A stretch of 64,000 nt of DNA from an uncultured Lachnospiraceae bacterium (lineage in GTDB: Bacteria; Bacillota; Clostridia; Lachnospirales; Lachnospiraceae): positions 1-64,000 of the forward strand of contig CANOCU010000006.1 of the NCBI GenBank assembly GCA_947564645.1, in the 5' to 3' direction. Within the stretch, counting starts at the first letter, position 1; each line of letters begins with the position of its first letter. Shown here one piece after another: positions 16,588 to 26,154 of this stretch. The notes beneath the pieces were generated by a model. It was not told the origin of the DNA. It saw nothing but the letters and a program-made list of their open reading frames with translations, and did not search any database. Both the position numbers and the translations under genes were made by a program.

Positions 16588-18149
16588 TTATTCTTGGGAT
16601 GCCAGCCACTCATCGAGCTGCTGCTGCTTCAAATCCATTACCTTCTGTAATCCGGCCGCATAGAGCTTGTCGTTAAACTCCTTCATTGTCGCGTCAAAAT
16701 CGGATACCGAACCTGTGGAAACAGCGTTCATATATTCATTGTACACACTGTACAGCGCCGTAAGCTCCGTAGAGAGACTGGAGGTATCTGCGAAGAAACC
16801 AAACGCCTTGGAGTAAGTCGCCGAATCATTAAAGTCCTGATACTGCTGCCATACGTCCTCCGGATTGCCCTCCCAGACATAACCGAGATACTGGTTGGGA
16901 AGCATCCAGCCCATATTAAAGTGATAAAGGGTTGTGGGATCGGCGCCTTCCGGATAGTGGATCATGATATCGCTTCCGTCCATCTTCACATAGTCAACGC
17001 CCTCCTCACCGAAGTTCATTAAGTTATTCCACTCCGGACTGGAATAGCAGTAATTTAAGAACTGCATGGCCTTCACTTTATCCTCGCTCTGCTGCGCGAT
17101 GCCCCAGTTGAAGAAATTAACGTTATTGCTGCAGATAATATTAGAGATGCTGCCGTCATCCTTATCGATATAAGCCGTCACCATCTCCTGGTTACAGACC
17201 ACATTTTCCTGCGCCAGGAATCCGGGTTTAATAGGAGAAAAATAAGAGAAGAGTGACCCTGCCTTTACCAGATTCTGGCTGGTCTCCGTGGTGGTTGCTG
17301 CATCCAGCTTCACATAGCCCGCCTTATACCACTCATTGACCAGTCTGGCATGATTTACAAAGTCCTCATATTCAAAAAGATTTATTACCGTAGTATCCTG
17401 ACCATCGTTTGGCAGAACACCAAACTGATCCATCAGGGGATCCCATGTGGGAACCTGTATCAGAATATTGGTACCCGCAATACAGTCAAGTTCCGGGTGT
17501 GCCGCCTTGACCTTCTCAAAGACGGGGGTCAAATCGGCATATGTATGGATGGAATCCACATCGATCCCCAGTTCGTCCACGATATCTTTGCGCATGACGA
17601 TACCGGCTCTGGATGCGCTCTCCTTATTAGGCGGTGTGCCGTAGACAAATCCCTGCACCGCGGCCGAAGTAGCGATATCCTCGCCCAGAGCGCCGATAAT
17701 ATCCTGTCTGTGATCATAAATATAGTCTTTCAAGTCAACAATCTGTCCCGCATTAATATAGCTGCCGGCCTGACCGTTATTAATGGGCAGAATGTCCAGC
17801 TTATCGCCGCCCGAAAGCATCAGATTCAAACGATTGACATAGTCACCATAACCCAGGACAATAAAATTCACGTGCATGTTCAGGTCCTTCTCCACCAGCT
17901 CATTCACCTTCGCAAAGATCTCTTCCTGCCGGGGCTGTTCATTGCCGATCAACGCCATCGTAATGGTGTACATGCCGCTGCTGTCTGTCGATTCCTGAGT
18001 GTCGTTACTACCCCCCCCGACGATTCTTCTGTGGCTGCCTGTGTGTCGCCGGATGCACTGTCCCCGCTGCCGCCACAACCTGCCAGAAGCCCCAGAGACA
18101 TTGCTGCCGCCAAGATCACTGCCAATGGTTTACTCATTTTCTTTTTCAT
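16588..18149 (-). pseudogene. Lipoprotein sugar-binding protein with a poly-G frameshift
   Basis: The start at 18149 (GAGAGAGACT upstream) gives a lipoprotein signal peptide MKKKMSKPLAVILAAAMSLG ending in the lipobox LLAGC. About 30 residues later a run of eight G on the coding strand (18011-18018) shifts the frame. The body continues in the other frame (SNDTQESTDSSGMYTITMAL to the end), so the gene as given does not make an intact protein. A run of nine (or six) G would restore one frame and give a protein of about 520 residues. The body matches LplA/YtcQ-type family 1 solute-binding proteins. It binds the oligosaccharide and passes it to the permease encoded next. Confidence 0.8.
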
Positions 18150-18175
18150 AGTCTCTCTCTTTTTTCTTTTCTATT

Positions 18176-18200
18176 CATTTAAACATTATCTGTTTAAATG
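18176..18200. promoter_or_regulatory. Perfect palindrome upstream of the binding-protein gene
   Basis: CATTTAAAC and GTTTAAATG are perfect 9-bp arms around a 7-nt centre, 27 bp before the start codon at 18149. It is a candidate operator for the adjacent LacI regulator, although it lacks the usual central CG. Confidence 0.4.
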
Positions 18201-18355
18201 CAATTCATATTTTAGCATAATTATTTTATTTTTTAAATATTTTTGTTTATATTTTTTCATTTTCGGCGTTTTATTAAAAAAGGACCACAAAATACATGAA
18301 AAGCAACCCTTTCTAATGTACATATTTCACATGGGTTTTAAACTTTTAAACAAAT

Positions 18356-18384
18356 AAAAAAGACCCTTCAAAAGAGAAAGGTCT
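18356..18384 (-). terminator. Rho-independent terminator of the lacI-type gene
   Basis: On the minus strand AGACCTT pairs with AAGGGTCT (one bulge) and is followed by a run of T. It lies 25 bp after the stop at 18409. Confidence 0.65.
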
Positions 18385-18408
18385 CCGCTGTCCGCCCCTG
18401 GCGCCGGT

Positions 18409-19425
18409 CTACACCGTTTCGCCTTCGATCAGCCTGCAGTTCGTATAAATTTTTGATTTGAAAATACCCGGATCTCGCATCTCATGGTATAGAAGATTCA
18501 TGGCCAGCTTCGCTCGCTCCGTATGCGGCACACGAATTGTGGTGAGCTGTTTCTCCCCCGTCAGATAATGCGGCAGCTCATCGATCCCCAGGAGACTGAC
18601 ATCCTCCGGAACGGCAATCCCCAGTTCTCTGCAGGCCCGCACGAAAGGAATAGAGATCTGGCAGCATTCTATGAGAAAGGCATCCGGCAGCGGACGATTC
18701 AGAAGATCCCGCTTCAGGCTATGATAGATATCATCGATCCGCTCTCCGCTCACGGTATATAACATGCCTTCATTATAGGGCAGATGATTCGCGGTCATCG
18801 CCTCTACAAACCCTTCTCTGCGGGCCCTGTAATTGTAGAGTTCCATATCACGGGCAACGTAGACAATATCTCTTTTGCCTTTCGACAGCAGATGATCTAC
18901 CGCCATGCGCACACCGCCCTTATTGTCAATCATGACACCGGAAAGCCGCTCGATCCCCAGATCATTGTCGTAAACCACAAGCGGCTTCCTGATTCCGAAA
19001 AAAAGAGGCGCATCCTCCGGATAAAGTTCCGTCGCGAAGAGCACTACACCCGCCACCGCTTCCTTATTGCATTCCGCCGCAAGCCGTTCCGGGGAATCTC
19101 TGTCCACATAGAAATAAGAGATCTCTGCCTGGAGTCCCCAGTCCCTTGCCTTGGTGTCAAAGACCGCATTCACATCCGTCCAGAGATCGATCTCCTTGTC
19201 TATCACTACGCGCAGCCCGCGAAGCGCGATGACTACCTTGATAACCTCTCCCGCCGCCGCGGAAAATGCCACCGCGGTATGAATCCCCTTTTCCAGGCGC
19301 TCCTTACACTCCAGTACCCTCTGCTTTGTCTTCGCGTTCACCCCCGGTTTATCATTTAAGGCCAGCGATACCGTAGCCTTGGATATGTTCAACTCCCTCG
19401 CAATATCGATCGCCTTTACACTCAT
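18409..19425 (-). CDS. LacI family transcriptional regulator
   Basis: 338 residues from the ATG at 19425, chosen over an in-frame ATG 24 nt upstream because GGGGAGAGAGG precedes it. The N-terminal helix-turn-helix is classical (MSVKAIDIARELNISKATVS, then LALNDKPGVNAKTKQRV). A periplasmic-binding-protein-like ligand domain follows (about 60-338), with GVVLFATELYPEDAPLFFGI and DVSLLGIDELPHYLTGEKQL. LacI proteins repress sugar operons until a sugar binds. It is immediately upstream of, and on the same strand as, the binding protein-permease-glycosidase operon and has its own terminator, so it is the likely local regulator. Confidence 0.92.
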   Translation of the reverse strand: MSVKAIDIARELNISKATVSLALNDKPGVNAKTKQRVLECKERLEKGIHTAVAFSAAAGEVIKVVIALRGLRVVIDKEIDLWTDVNAVFDTKARDWGLQAEISYFYVDRDSPERLAAECNKEAVAGVVLFATELYPEDAPLFFGIRKPLVVYDNDLGIERLSGVMIDNKGGVRMAVDHLLSKGKRDIVYVARDMELYNYRARREGFVEAMTANHLPYNEGMLYTVSGERIDDIYHSLKRDLLNRPLPDAFLIECCQISIPFVRACRELGIAVPEDVSLLGIDELPHYLTGEKQLTTIRVPHTERAKLAMNLLYHEMRDPGIFKSKIYTNCRLIEGETV

Positions 19426-19662
19426 ACCGCCTCTCTCCCCTGGTCCCATTCATCCAGCTATATCCTTTTACCACCTGCAAATTCCGTACAGGCACAGTAA
19501 AAAGCATAGCAGAAATTTCTGATAATGGCAAGGTGCTACCGATCGTATTCAAATTGTATAACGCATCCGGCCGGTACAAGCAAACTTTTCCTGAATATGA
19601 CAAGCCATAACGGCCGACCGCGCCATTGGCGGCACAAATAACACGTGAATTACCATCTCTTT

Positions 19663-20466
19663 TCATACCTTCCGCAGTCCCTGCGCCGCATAACCGTCCG
19701 TTCTGGGAATCCATTGCAGGAACTGTTCCACCTGTTTGTCCCAAAATCTCCACTCATGGCCATATCCCGGCACAGACACCCAGGTAACCTTTGCCCCGCC
19801 CTGCAGGAGCATATCCTTATACGCCGTATTCGGCTCATACAGGAAGTCATCCTCCCCGCAGGCCAGATAGATGGGCGGAAGCGTCCGGCTTTCCTGAAGC
19901 GCAGTCTTCGCCAGCCATGTTACATCAAGCGGCCCGTCCACAAGTCCGTCTGTCTTCCCCTCGTCATCAGCCTTCATGACCGCACCGGAGAAAGAGCCGA
20001 TCGCCGCATACCGTTCCGGATGTGTCAACCCGTGCAGGAGCGCGCCGTAGCCGCCCATGGACAGCCCTGCGATATAGCTGTGCTCCGGCCGATCGGACAC
20101 CGGAAAATAATTGGTCACAAATTCCGGCACTTCTTTTGCCACAAAATCAAAGAACTTATCCCCGTCCGCCGTATCCCGGTAGAATTTGTTCTCCCCGGAG
20201 AGCATGACCACCGCCATATTGTGCTCCTCCGCATACAACTCTATGTTCGTATAGCCGCACCACTGGGCATGATTGTTCCCATACCCGTGCAGCAGATAGA
20301 GCACCGGATACTTTTCCTTCACCTGATGCGTCGGCGGCGCCGCTTTCTCCATTCCCGGCATGTCAGACGCCATAGACTCCGGTATCGTCGTGCTTGGCAC
20401 CACTACCGTGATATCTACCGTTCTTCTTAACACATACGAAATTACATTACACTGAAATCTTGCCAT
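19663..20466 (-). CDS. Esterase D/acetylxylan-feruloyl esterase-like hydrolase
   Basis: 267 residues. The N-terminal strand region YVLRRTVDITVVVPS leads to the oxyanion region KYPVLYLLHGYGNNHAQWCG (about 53-72), the nucleophile elbow YIAGLSMGGYGAL (Ser136) and a late GYGHEWRFWD that supplies the catalytic histidine. This is the PF00756 esterase family, which includes XynZ-type feruloyl esterases and acetyl-xylan esterases. No signal peptide. It would remove acyl groups from imported oligosaccharides. It lies upstream of the lacI-type gene on the same strand, separated by about 237 bp. Confidence 0.83.
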   Translation of the reverse strand: MARFQCNVISYVLRRTVDITVVVPSTTIPESMASDMPGMEKAAPPTHQVKEKYPVLYLLHGYGNNHAQWCGYTNIELYAEEHNMAVVMLSGENKFYRDTADGDKFFDFVAKEVPEFVTNYFPVSDRPEHSYIAGLSMGGYGALLHGLTHPERYAAIGSFSGAVMKADDEGKTDGLVDGPLDVTWLAKTALQESRTLPPIYLACGEDDFLYEPNTAYKDMLLQGGAKVTWVSVPGYGHEWRFWDKQVEQFLQWIPRTDGYAAQGLRKV

Positions 20467-20529
20467 ACCTGCCTCCTCACAAAAGTTGTCTACCTTCCGG
20501 TTCCGACGTTCTCTATTCTCTCTATCATT

Positions 20530-20628
20530 CTAACCCTTCACCGCTCCCAATGCAATTCCTTCCGAGAAATACTTCTGCAGGAACGGATACAGTATCCCAT
20601 CCATGGCGTAGCAAACAGCAACCTGCAG
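20530..20628 (-). pseudogene. 3' remnant of an LplC-type ABC permease gene
   Basis: The last residues read ILYPFLQKYFSEGIALGAVKG then stop, almost identical to the C-terminus of the fused permease and typical of LplC proteins. Upstream only about ten residues (LQVAVCYA) still look like the last membrane helix. The rest of the open frame, up to 20859, is unrelated. This is a decayed copy of a second carbohydrate permease that lay just upstream of the esterase. Confidence 0.6.
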
Positions 20629-20936
20629 CCGCTCCTTTTCCATAACTTTGACCGTCCCGTCATCATCACAAACAAGGTTTGCGGCTCTTTTGTGCCCGTC
20701 TGCCTTTTCCTCCCTGTCCGTATTCCTGTAGATTCCGATCCCCATGACTGCCAGACAGTTCAACTTAAAATTGATATTCGCCGTGATCAGCCTGCAAATG
20801 CCGAACATCTTTCCAAAAAATCTAAAAGGGCGAAGGGCAAATTCTTTCGGCAAATTCACCTAAAAGTGACAGCTGTTACCTTTCTCACTCAATTTAGTGC
20901 AAGAACGCCTTGTCACCTGATAAGGGATATGCTAAG

Positions 20937-21389
20937 ATGAATATGAGCAAAGAACAGATCTAAGATTCTTACAGTATCTTACCGGACTTCCCTGAAGTTC
21001 GTATCGATGCAGAGTATTCTCTGCTGAAACTCCTTGCTTACAACTAAATAACTGCAGGGAGGGAACTGATCAGTCTGTTGCAGTATATGAAAGAAACCAC
21101 ACTGAATAATTCTAACATCATTGTCCAGGATGAGCGCATTACAGATCTGGATCGGATCGTTCAGGACGTAAAGCAATCTGAAGAATGGGAGGCTGTGAAG
21201 ATGAATATTCTTGAAATCGGTATAGAACAGGGTATCGAAAGAGGCATGCAAAAAGGGGAAGACCGCCTTGCAGAATTACTGCAGTTTCTTAAAAATGCCG
21301 GGAGGCACGAAGACGCCGACCGCGCCATTTTTGACCCCCGGTATCGGGAACAGCTGTATCAGGAATATCAGGCCGCCGTTAAGCGCTGA
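20937..21389 (+). pseudogene. Rpn-like (PD-(D/E)XK nuclease/transposase family) C-terminal remnant
   Basis: A single frame from ATG 20937 to 21389 contains two in-frame TAA codons (20961-20963 and 21045-21047). Between and after them the sequence stays protein-like: SYSILPDFPEVRIDAEYSLL, then ELISLLQYMKETTLNNSNII, then the hallmark tail with repeated Gly/Gln/Glu turns (GIEQGIERGMQKGEDRLAEL) common at the C-terminus of Rpn-family recombination-promoting nucleases. The nuclease domain is missing. It is a decayed mobile-type gene. The family call rests on the tail only. Confidence 0.5.
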
Positions 21390-21430
21390 TTCCGATCTGT
21401 CAATCATTGTTATATCGTTTCCTATAAGAC

Positions 21431-21461
21431 ACCGCCCAGGCATGCTCTATGACTGGGCGGT
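21431..21461. terminator. Perfect hairpin between convergent genes
   Basis: ACCGCCCAG pairs perfectly with CTGGGCGGT around a 13-nt loop. It sits between the Rpn-like remnant (plus) and the end of the small membrane gene (minus). No proper T tract follows, so the terminator role is tentative. Confidence 0.45.
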
Positions 21462-21497
21462 CTGTATACATGTCATCCCCGGCATAAGCGCGATACA

Positions 21498-21710
21498 TCA
21501 AGCATTCTCTTCCGTTTTCTCCTGACTCTTCCCGGAAACTTCCCTCACCAGTCTGAGCATAACGCTTCCATTCCATATCGCGACCAGACTACAGACAATG
21601 CGCAGCCACAAAAGGTCACAGTAATAAGTAGAAACTCCGATCAAAAGGATTAAAGTGATCCAGGGTAAAACCATTCCAGATACAACATAAAACCTGCTCT
21701 TTTTCTCCAT
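21498..21710 (-). CDS. Small two-helix membrane protein
   Basis: 70 residues from the ATG at 21710, which follows AAAGGAGAATAGGACT; a longer upstream frame lacks support. It has two adjacent hydrophobic segments (VVSGMVLPWITLILLIGVST and LLWLRIVCSLVAIWNGSVML) and charged ends (MEKKSRF, REVSGKSQEKTEENA). It lies about 110 bp downstream of the histidine kinase gene on the same strand. No family is recognised. It might be an accessory membrane peptide of the two-component or ABC system, but this rests on position only. Confidence 0.6.
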   Translation of the reverse strand: MEKKSRFYVVSGMVLPWITLILLIGVSTYYCDLLWLRIVCSLVAIWNGSVMLRLVREVSGKSQEKTEENA

Positions 21711-21818
21711 AGTCCTATTCTCCTTTCGCCTGACAGATATATCCTCCCGTATCGCACCCTTGTGTCTCGCACAACACCTCGGACCGCATCTGACCATCGT
21801 GCACAATGCACTTCTCCA

Positions 21819-22907
21819 TCAAATTATATCATGTCCGGAATCTCTCTGTAAATTCTCATTTCCCTTGTCTGCGCCAGATGGTAACAACAGATAAATCACA
21901 AACTCCGTCCTGCCGTCCGCCGTCATCCCCGCCTTGATATAACCCCCTTCTTCCTCCAGGATCTTCCTTGTAATATACAACCCTAACCCGACACCCTCTC
22001 TTTCTCCAACCTCCCTGCCTCTGTAAAACCGTTTAAATAACATGTGATATTCTTCCGGTGCGATCCGAATCCCGCAGTTCCGCACAGCCACACTCACATA
22101 ATTCGTAAGCTGCGTCACTTCCATCTCGATCCTGCTGCCCGCATCCCCATATTTTACCGCATTGTCAAGCACATTAAAAACCGCCTCCGTCGTCCACTTC
22201 GCATCTGCCGTCACCAGACTTTTGACTTGTCCGGTCAGATCGATCTCCATCCCTTTGCTCTTCGCCTTCTCCATCACCTGTCCCGCCGCCTGCAGCAGGA
22301 TCGCTTCCAGACTCTGCCATTCCGGCTTCAGACGGATGATCCCCGTCTCCAGCCTCGACACCTTCGAGAAACTCTCCCCCAGCCAGGAAAGCTTCCGCGT
22401 CTGCTCCTCCAGGCAGGAAAGAAACCTTCCCCGCTCCTTAGCCGTCAGATCATCCCTTCCCAGAAATCCCGCATACATCCCGATATTCGTGATCGGCGTG
22501 TTGAGTTGGTGCACCAGGTCCCCGATATTCTCATCAAGCTGCCTGCGAAACTGCCGCTCCCGCTCCTCATAAGAGCACAGAATATCATAGAGCCGCAGCA
22601 GCTGCCCCTGTATCCTGGAGAGAATCGTATCCTCTGTTACCGGAAAAGCGATCGCCACCCTGCCGTCGATCAGCTCGTCCAGCATATCGCCAAGCGCATA
22701 GAGCTTTCTGTCCACCCGCCTCTCGATCAGCAGATATGTCCCTGCAAACACCGCCAGATTCAATGCCCCATACAGGATGATCAGCCACGTGCCATACGCC
22801 GGCCGCCTGCAGGAAAGCTCACTGAACAGGAAAAGCAGTATGAGCATCACACCCATACCGCCAATCCAGATCCCGTCCGTACCGTTCCCTCTATGCCGCC
22901 TGTTCAC
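21819..22907 (-). CDS. Sensor histidine kinase
   Basis: 362 residues from a GTG at 22907 whose GTGA overlaps the response regulator stop by 4 nt; GGAGGATGGAGAGAA precedes it. Two membrane helices (about 15-32 and 40-62) with almost no extracellular loop are typical of intramembrane-sensing kinases that listen through an ABC transporter. The phospho-acceptor motif is DLVHQLNTPITNIG (His133). The ATPase part has a clear N-box (VFNVLDNAVKYGDAG), and GVGLGLYITRKILEEEGGYI gives the G2 region. Last gene of the four-gene ATPase-permease-regulator-kinase operon, and probably paired with that transporter. Confidence 0.9.
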   Translation of the reverse strand: MNRRHRGNGTDGIWIGGMGVMLILLFLFSELSCRRPAYGTWLIILYGALNLAVFAGTYLLIERRVDRKLYALGDMLDELIDGRVAIAFPVTEDTILSRIQGQLLRLYDILCSYEERERQFRRQLDENIGDLVHQLNTPITNIGMYAGFLGRDDLTAKERGRFLSCLEEQTRKLSWLGESFSKVSRLETGIIRLKPEWQSLEAILLQAAGQVMEKAKSKGMEIDLTGQVKSLVTADAKWTTEAVFNVLDNAVKYGDAGSRIEMEVTQLTNYVSVAVRNCGIRIAPEEYHMLFKRFYRGREVGEREGVGLGLYITRKILEEEGGYIKAGMTADGRTEFVIYLLLPSGADKGNENLQRDSGHDII

Positions 22908-23587
22908 TTCTCTCCATCCTCCCACTTATACCCCAGTCCAAACACCGTCTTAATATAAGCCGGCTCCTCCAGATTCTCTTCCACCTTGATCCGCAGTCTG
23001 CGGATCGTCACATTTAACGTCCGGCTTTCCACAAATTTCTCGTCCGCATCCCAAATCCGTTCCAGGATCCGCTCCCTCGTCAGCACAATCCCCCGATTCT
23101 TAAGAAAAAGTTCCAACAGCCTGCACTCTAAGGCCGTAAGCTCCACCACTTCACCCCGCCTACTCAGCACTCTGCTCTCAAAATCATACACCAGTTCACC
23201 ATTCGTATAGATCTGCCGGGACACGCCCTCGCTGCGCTTCAAGACCGCCGCGATCTTCATGAGCAGCACCGGCATGGAAAAAGGCTTCGTAATATAATCG
23301 TCACATCCCGCCCGAAACCCCTGCAGCATATCCTCCTCCGAGTCCCTGGCCGTCAGTAATAGCACCGGCGCCGGCTGCCCGGACAGCACATTTCCCAGAA
23401 ATTCCCTGCCGTCCCCGTCCGGCAGATTGATATCAAGCAGGATCAGATGCATCGGTTCTCCCAGCTTTCCCCGCGCCTCCCGCAGACTGTAAGCGCCGTG
23501 CACCAGATACCCCTCCCGCCGCAGCGCAAAAACGATCCCCTCATTCAACGCCCGGTCATCCTCCACTACCAGAATACGTTTCTCCAT
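22904..23587 (-). CDS. OmpR/PhoB family response regulator
   Basis: 227 residues. The ATG at 23587 shares one base with the permease stop (TGATG), which fixes the start over a longer in-frame extension. The receiver domain has the acidic pair VVEDD (10-11), the phosphorylation site LLLDINLPDGDG (Asp52), Thr in LLLTARD and Lys in YITKPFSM. A C-terminal winged helix follows (about 130-227: ELTALECRLLELFLKNRGIV, ILERIWDADEKFVESRTLNV). It would activate the upstream ABC operon when phosphorylated by the kinase encoded next. Confidence 0.93.
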   Translation of the reverse strand: MEKRILVVEDDRALNEGIVFALRREGYLVHGAYSLREARGKLGEPMHLILLDINLPDGDGREFLGNVLSGQPAPVLLLTARDSEEDMLQGFRAGCDDYITKPFSMPVLLMKIAAVLKRSEGVSRQIYTNGELVYDFESRVLSRRGEVVELTALECRLLELFLKNRGIVLTRERILERIWDADEKFVESRTLNVTIRRLRIKVEENLEEPAYIKTVFGLGYKWEDGEK

Positions 23588-26154
23588 CACACCACTTCCC
23601 TCAGCCTCTCCACGACCGACTTCCGGTTCATCCCCCAGGTCAGTACCTGCGCCATCACCCCGCACAGTGCGGCCGAAATCCCCAGGAAGATCACCAACGC
23701 CTGTACAAACGCCGACACCTCGAAATTAAATAACGGCTGCTCTCCAACCCTGTAAGACAGCGCTGCGCCCGCCACGGCCGCAATCCCAAGCGCCGAGGCG
23801 ACAAGCCCGGCATATTTCCCGAAAATGTCTCTACGCATCTGCCGCCCGGTCATCCCGATCGACTGCATGGCCGCATACTCCACCTTTCTGGCCATCACAT
23901 CCGTGGTCACCGTATTCACCATATTGGCCACGCCGATCATTCCCACGATCAACACCAACAGAAGCCCGAAGGCCGTCATCGCCCGCTTCGTCTCCGCATT
24001 CTGCGTCCGGCTCACATAAGCGGCGTCAAGCATAAGCTGCAGATTCCCGTCTTCCTGCAAAAGTCTGGCGATCGTCTCGTACTGCTCCTTCTCGGAAAGC
24101 GCCGTCCCGTCCTGCCTTTTTCCAGATGCATTAAAGCAGATGCACCCCACCAGATCCTCATAATTCGGATAAATCTCCTGGAAAGTATCGTCCGTCAGCC
24201 AGATGTTCGACTCTCCCAGATTATCCGTCGAGTAGATATTATGGCAGGTCACCAACGCCATCACCGTAAACTCCCGCTCCACATAGCGGTCCGCCGCGCT
24301 GTCATAGAATGTAACCGCCACCCGGTCACCCGCATGCACCTGGTATTCCATGCCCTCGCTCTGCGTCAGATCATTCGTATAATGGGAACGATTGTAGATC
24401 ATATAGTTTCCCTGCGCAAACGCCTCAGCGTCCAGTTCTCCCTCCAGCACGGTGAAATATTGACTTTCATGGTCAAGATAGTCCGCATCAAATCCGGTCA
24501 CGGTGACCGGATAATTGCCCCGCTCATTTTTCCCGGGAAGACTATGCCAGGGATCGCCGCCCATCTGCCGCTCCACGCTGTCCACATAGGCCTGCCTGTC
24601 ACGCGCCAGTTCCCCCTGCGCCGCGATCTCTCCACAAGACGTGCCGTAAAAATAACCTCCGTTATAAATCACCCAGTCCGGCTGCGATCTGGCCATATAG
24701 AAGATGCGGAAGTCCTCCACAAACTCCTGCGCCTGCAGCTTCTGTACCAGTTCCCTGCTGATGGGCTGATAAGGCTCCTCCGACCCGAAATTGACTAACT
24801 TCTGCCGCACCCTGAAATCCGTTCCGTTGTGCTCCGCCGTATGCACCTCCACCGAATATCCCATGGAGATCGTATACACCACCAGAAACAGAATGCCGCT
24901 CAAGGCAAACGATACCACCGAGAAAACGCCTTTTTTCTTCTTTCCGCGATATCTGGCCGCCTCCACAGGAGAGATCCTGCTGGCGATCCGGAAGGGTTTC
25001 CTGGTGCTGACAAGCACCGTGATCCAGGAAAAAACCGCGCCCAGCACGAATACCTGCACAAACCCTGCCGGCCGATAATAAGCAACGATCCCATCCGCGA
25101 AAGAGTTCAGAACCGTGCCTGCCGCCATCCGTCCGACAACATATCCGACACTGCCGCCCAGAACAATGCCGAGCAGGGCGATCCGGTTCATCTGCCATAA
25201 CAGCATCCGCTTAAGCTGCCGTCTTGTCATACCGATCGTTTTCAGTTCCCCGTAGAAGCGGATGTCATTCTCAATCGATATATCGAATATATTATAGATA
25301 AAAAAGTACCCGCAGAGCATCACGCACAAGAGCAGCAGGGCGATCGGGACAAGAACCGCATAAGACATATCGCTGGCCTTATACTGGATGCCATTTCCGC
25401 CCGCCTGTTCATTCACTTCCGTCAGCTTCTCATGCTTATCCGTCCCCAGCTTCAGAGGATTCAGATTATTCAGCTTCACATAGATCTGGTCATATCCCCC
25501 GATCAGTCCCGGATTATATTTCCCGATAAAGGCTTTGCCCGTATAGATCTCCTCGTAGATATCCGCGACACCGCGCAGCGGGTTCCTGTAATAGCCGCAC
25601 ACCGTCATGGGGATCGTCTGCTCTGCCTGCTCCCCCTCGGCCTCTCCCTGCACCAACACCACCAGATCATAGGAGACATTCAGTTCCTCTCCCAGTCCCA
25701 GCCGCTCTGACATGGTATCGGACAGCAGGATCTCGTCGGCGCTTTCCGGATACCGGCCCTTGATCAGATCCACCATATTTTTCTCATAATGCACTTCATC
25801 CGCCGCGAACAGCCGCACATCCAGACCGGAAAATTCCCGGTTATGCAAATAACTGGTGCTGCACCGCATAACATAAGCCGCCCAGTCCACCTGAGGCAGA
25901 GTTCTCGCCCGCGCAAGGATCTCCTCGTCCCCCAGAATCATGGCGCTGTCCGCACCCGGCCCCGGCGACGCCCCCATGGAGCGCGTCTGCGCCGTCATAA
26001 AACCGATCCCCACCGTAAAAATAACGACGATCAGCACCGCCGTCAGCGCCACGGCTAGTACCGCAAGCCTGTTGCGTACCGGATGCGCCCTGTAATCGTC
26101 CCAGGCCAATTCTTTTTCCAGCTTCTGATCCGAATTTCTGAACATCACGCTCAT
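23587..26154 (-). CDS. FtsX-type ABC transporter permease
   Basis: 855 residues. One N-terminal membrane helix ([20 protein letters not shown]) is followed by a large extracellular domain (about 60-270). A cluster of three membrane helices with a central FtsX core follows ([40 protein letters not shown]), then a helix, a second extracellular domain and three C-terminal helices ([39 protein letters not shown]). Such permeases export or sense peptides and lipids rather than import nutrients. It overlaps the ATPase gene by 4 nt (ATGA) and the regulator gene by 1 nt. Together with the kinase this looks like a peptide-antibiotic sensing or resistance module, but the permease is not the typical BceB form. 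Confidence 0.85.
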   Translation of the reverse strand: MSVMFRNSDQKLEKELAWDDYRAHPVRNRLAVLAVALTAVLIVVIFTVGIGFMTAQTRSMGASPGPGADSAMILGDEEILARARTLPQVDWAAYVMRCSTSYLHNREFSGLDVRLFAADEVHYEKNMVDLIKGRYPESADEILLSDTMSERLGLGEELNVSYDLVVLVQGEAEGEQAEQTIPMTVCGYYRNPLRGVADIYEEIYTGKAFIGKYNPGLIGGYDQIYVKLNNLNPLKLGTDKHEKLTEVNEQAGGNGIQYKASDMSYAVLVPIALLLLCVMLCGYFFIYNIFDISIENDIRFYGELKTIGMTRRQLKRMLLWQMNRIALLGIVLGGSVGYVVGRMAAGTVLNSFADGIVAYYRPAGFVQVFVLGAVFSWITVLVSTRKPFRIASRISPVEAARYRGKKKKGVFSVVSFALSGILFLVVYTISMGYSVEVHTAEHNGTDFRVRQKLVNFGSEEPYQPISRELVQKLQAQEFVEDFRIFYMARSQPDWVIYNGGYFYGTSCGEIAAQGELARDRQAYVDSVERQMGGDPWHSLPGKNERGNYPVTVTGFDADYLDHESQYFTVLEGELDAEAFAQGNYMIYNRSHYTNDLTQSEGMEYQVHAGDRVAVTFYDSAADRYVEREFTVMALVTCHNIYSTDNLGESNIWLTDDTFQEIYPNYEDLVGCICFNASGKRQDGTALSEKEQYETIARLLQEDGNLQLMLDAAYVSRTQNAETKRAMTAFGLLLVLIVGMIGVANMVNTVTTDVMARKVEYAAMQSIGMTGRQMRRDIFGKYAGLVASALGIAAVAGAALSYRVGEQPLFNFEVSAFVQALVIFLGISAALCGVMAQVLTWGMNRKSVVERLREVV

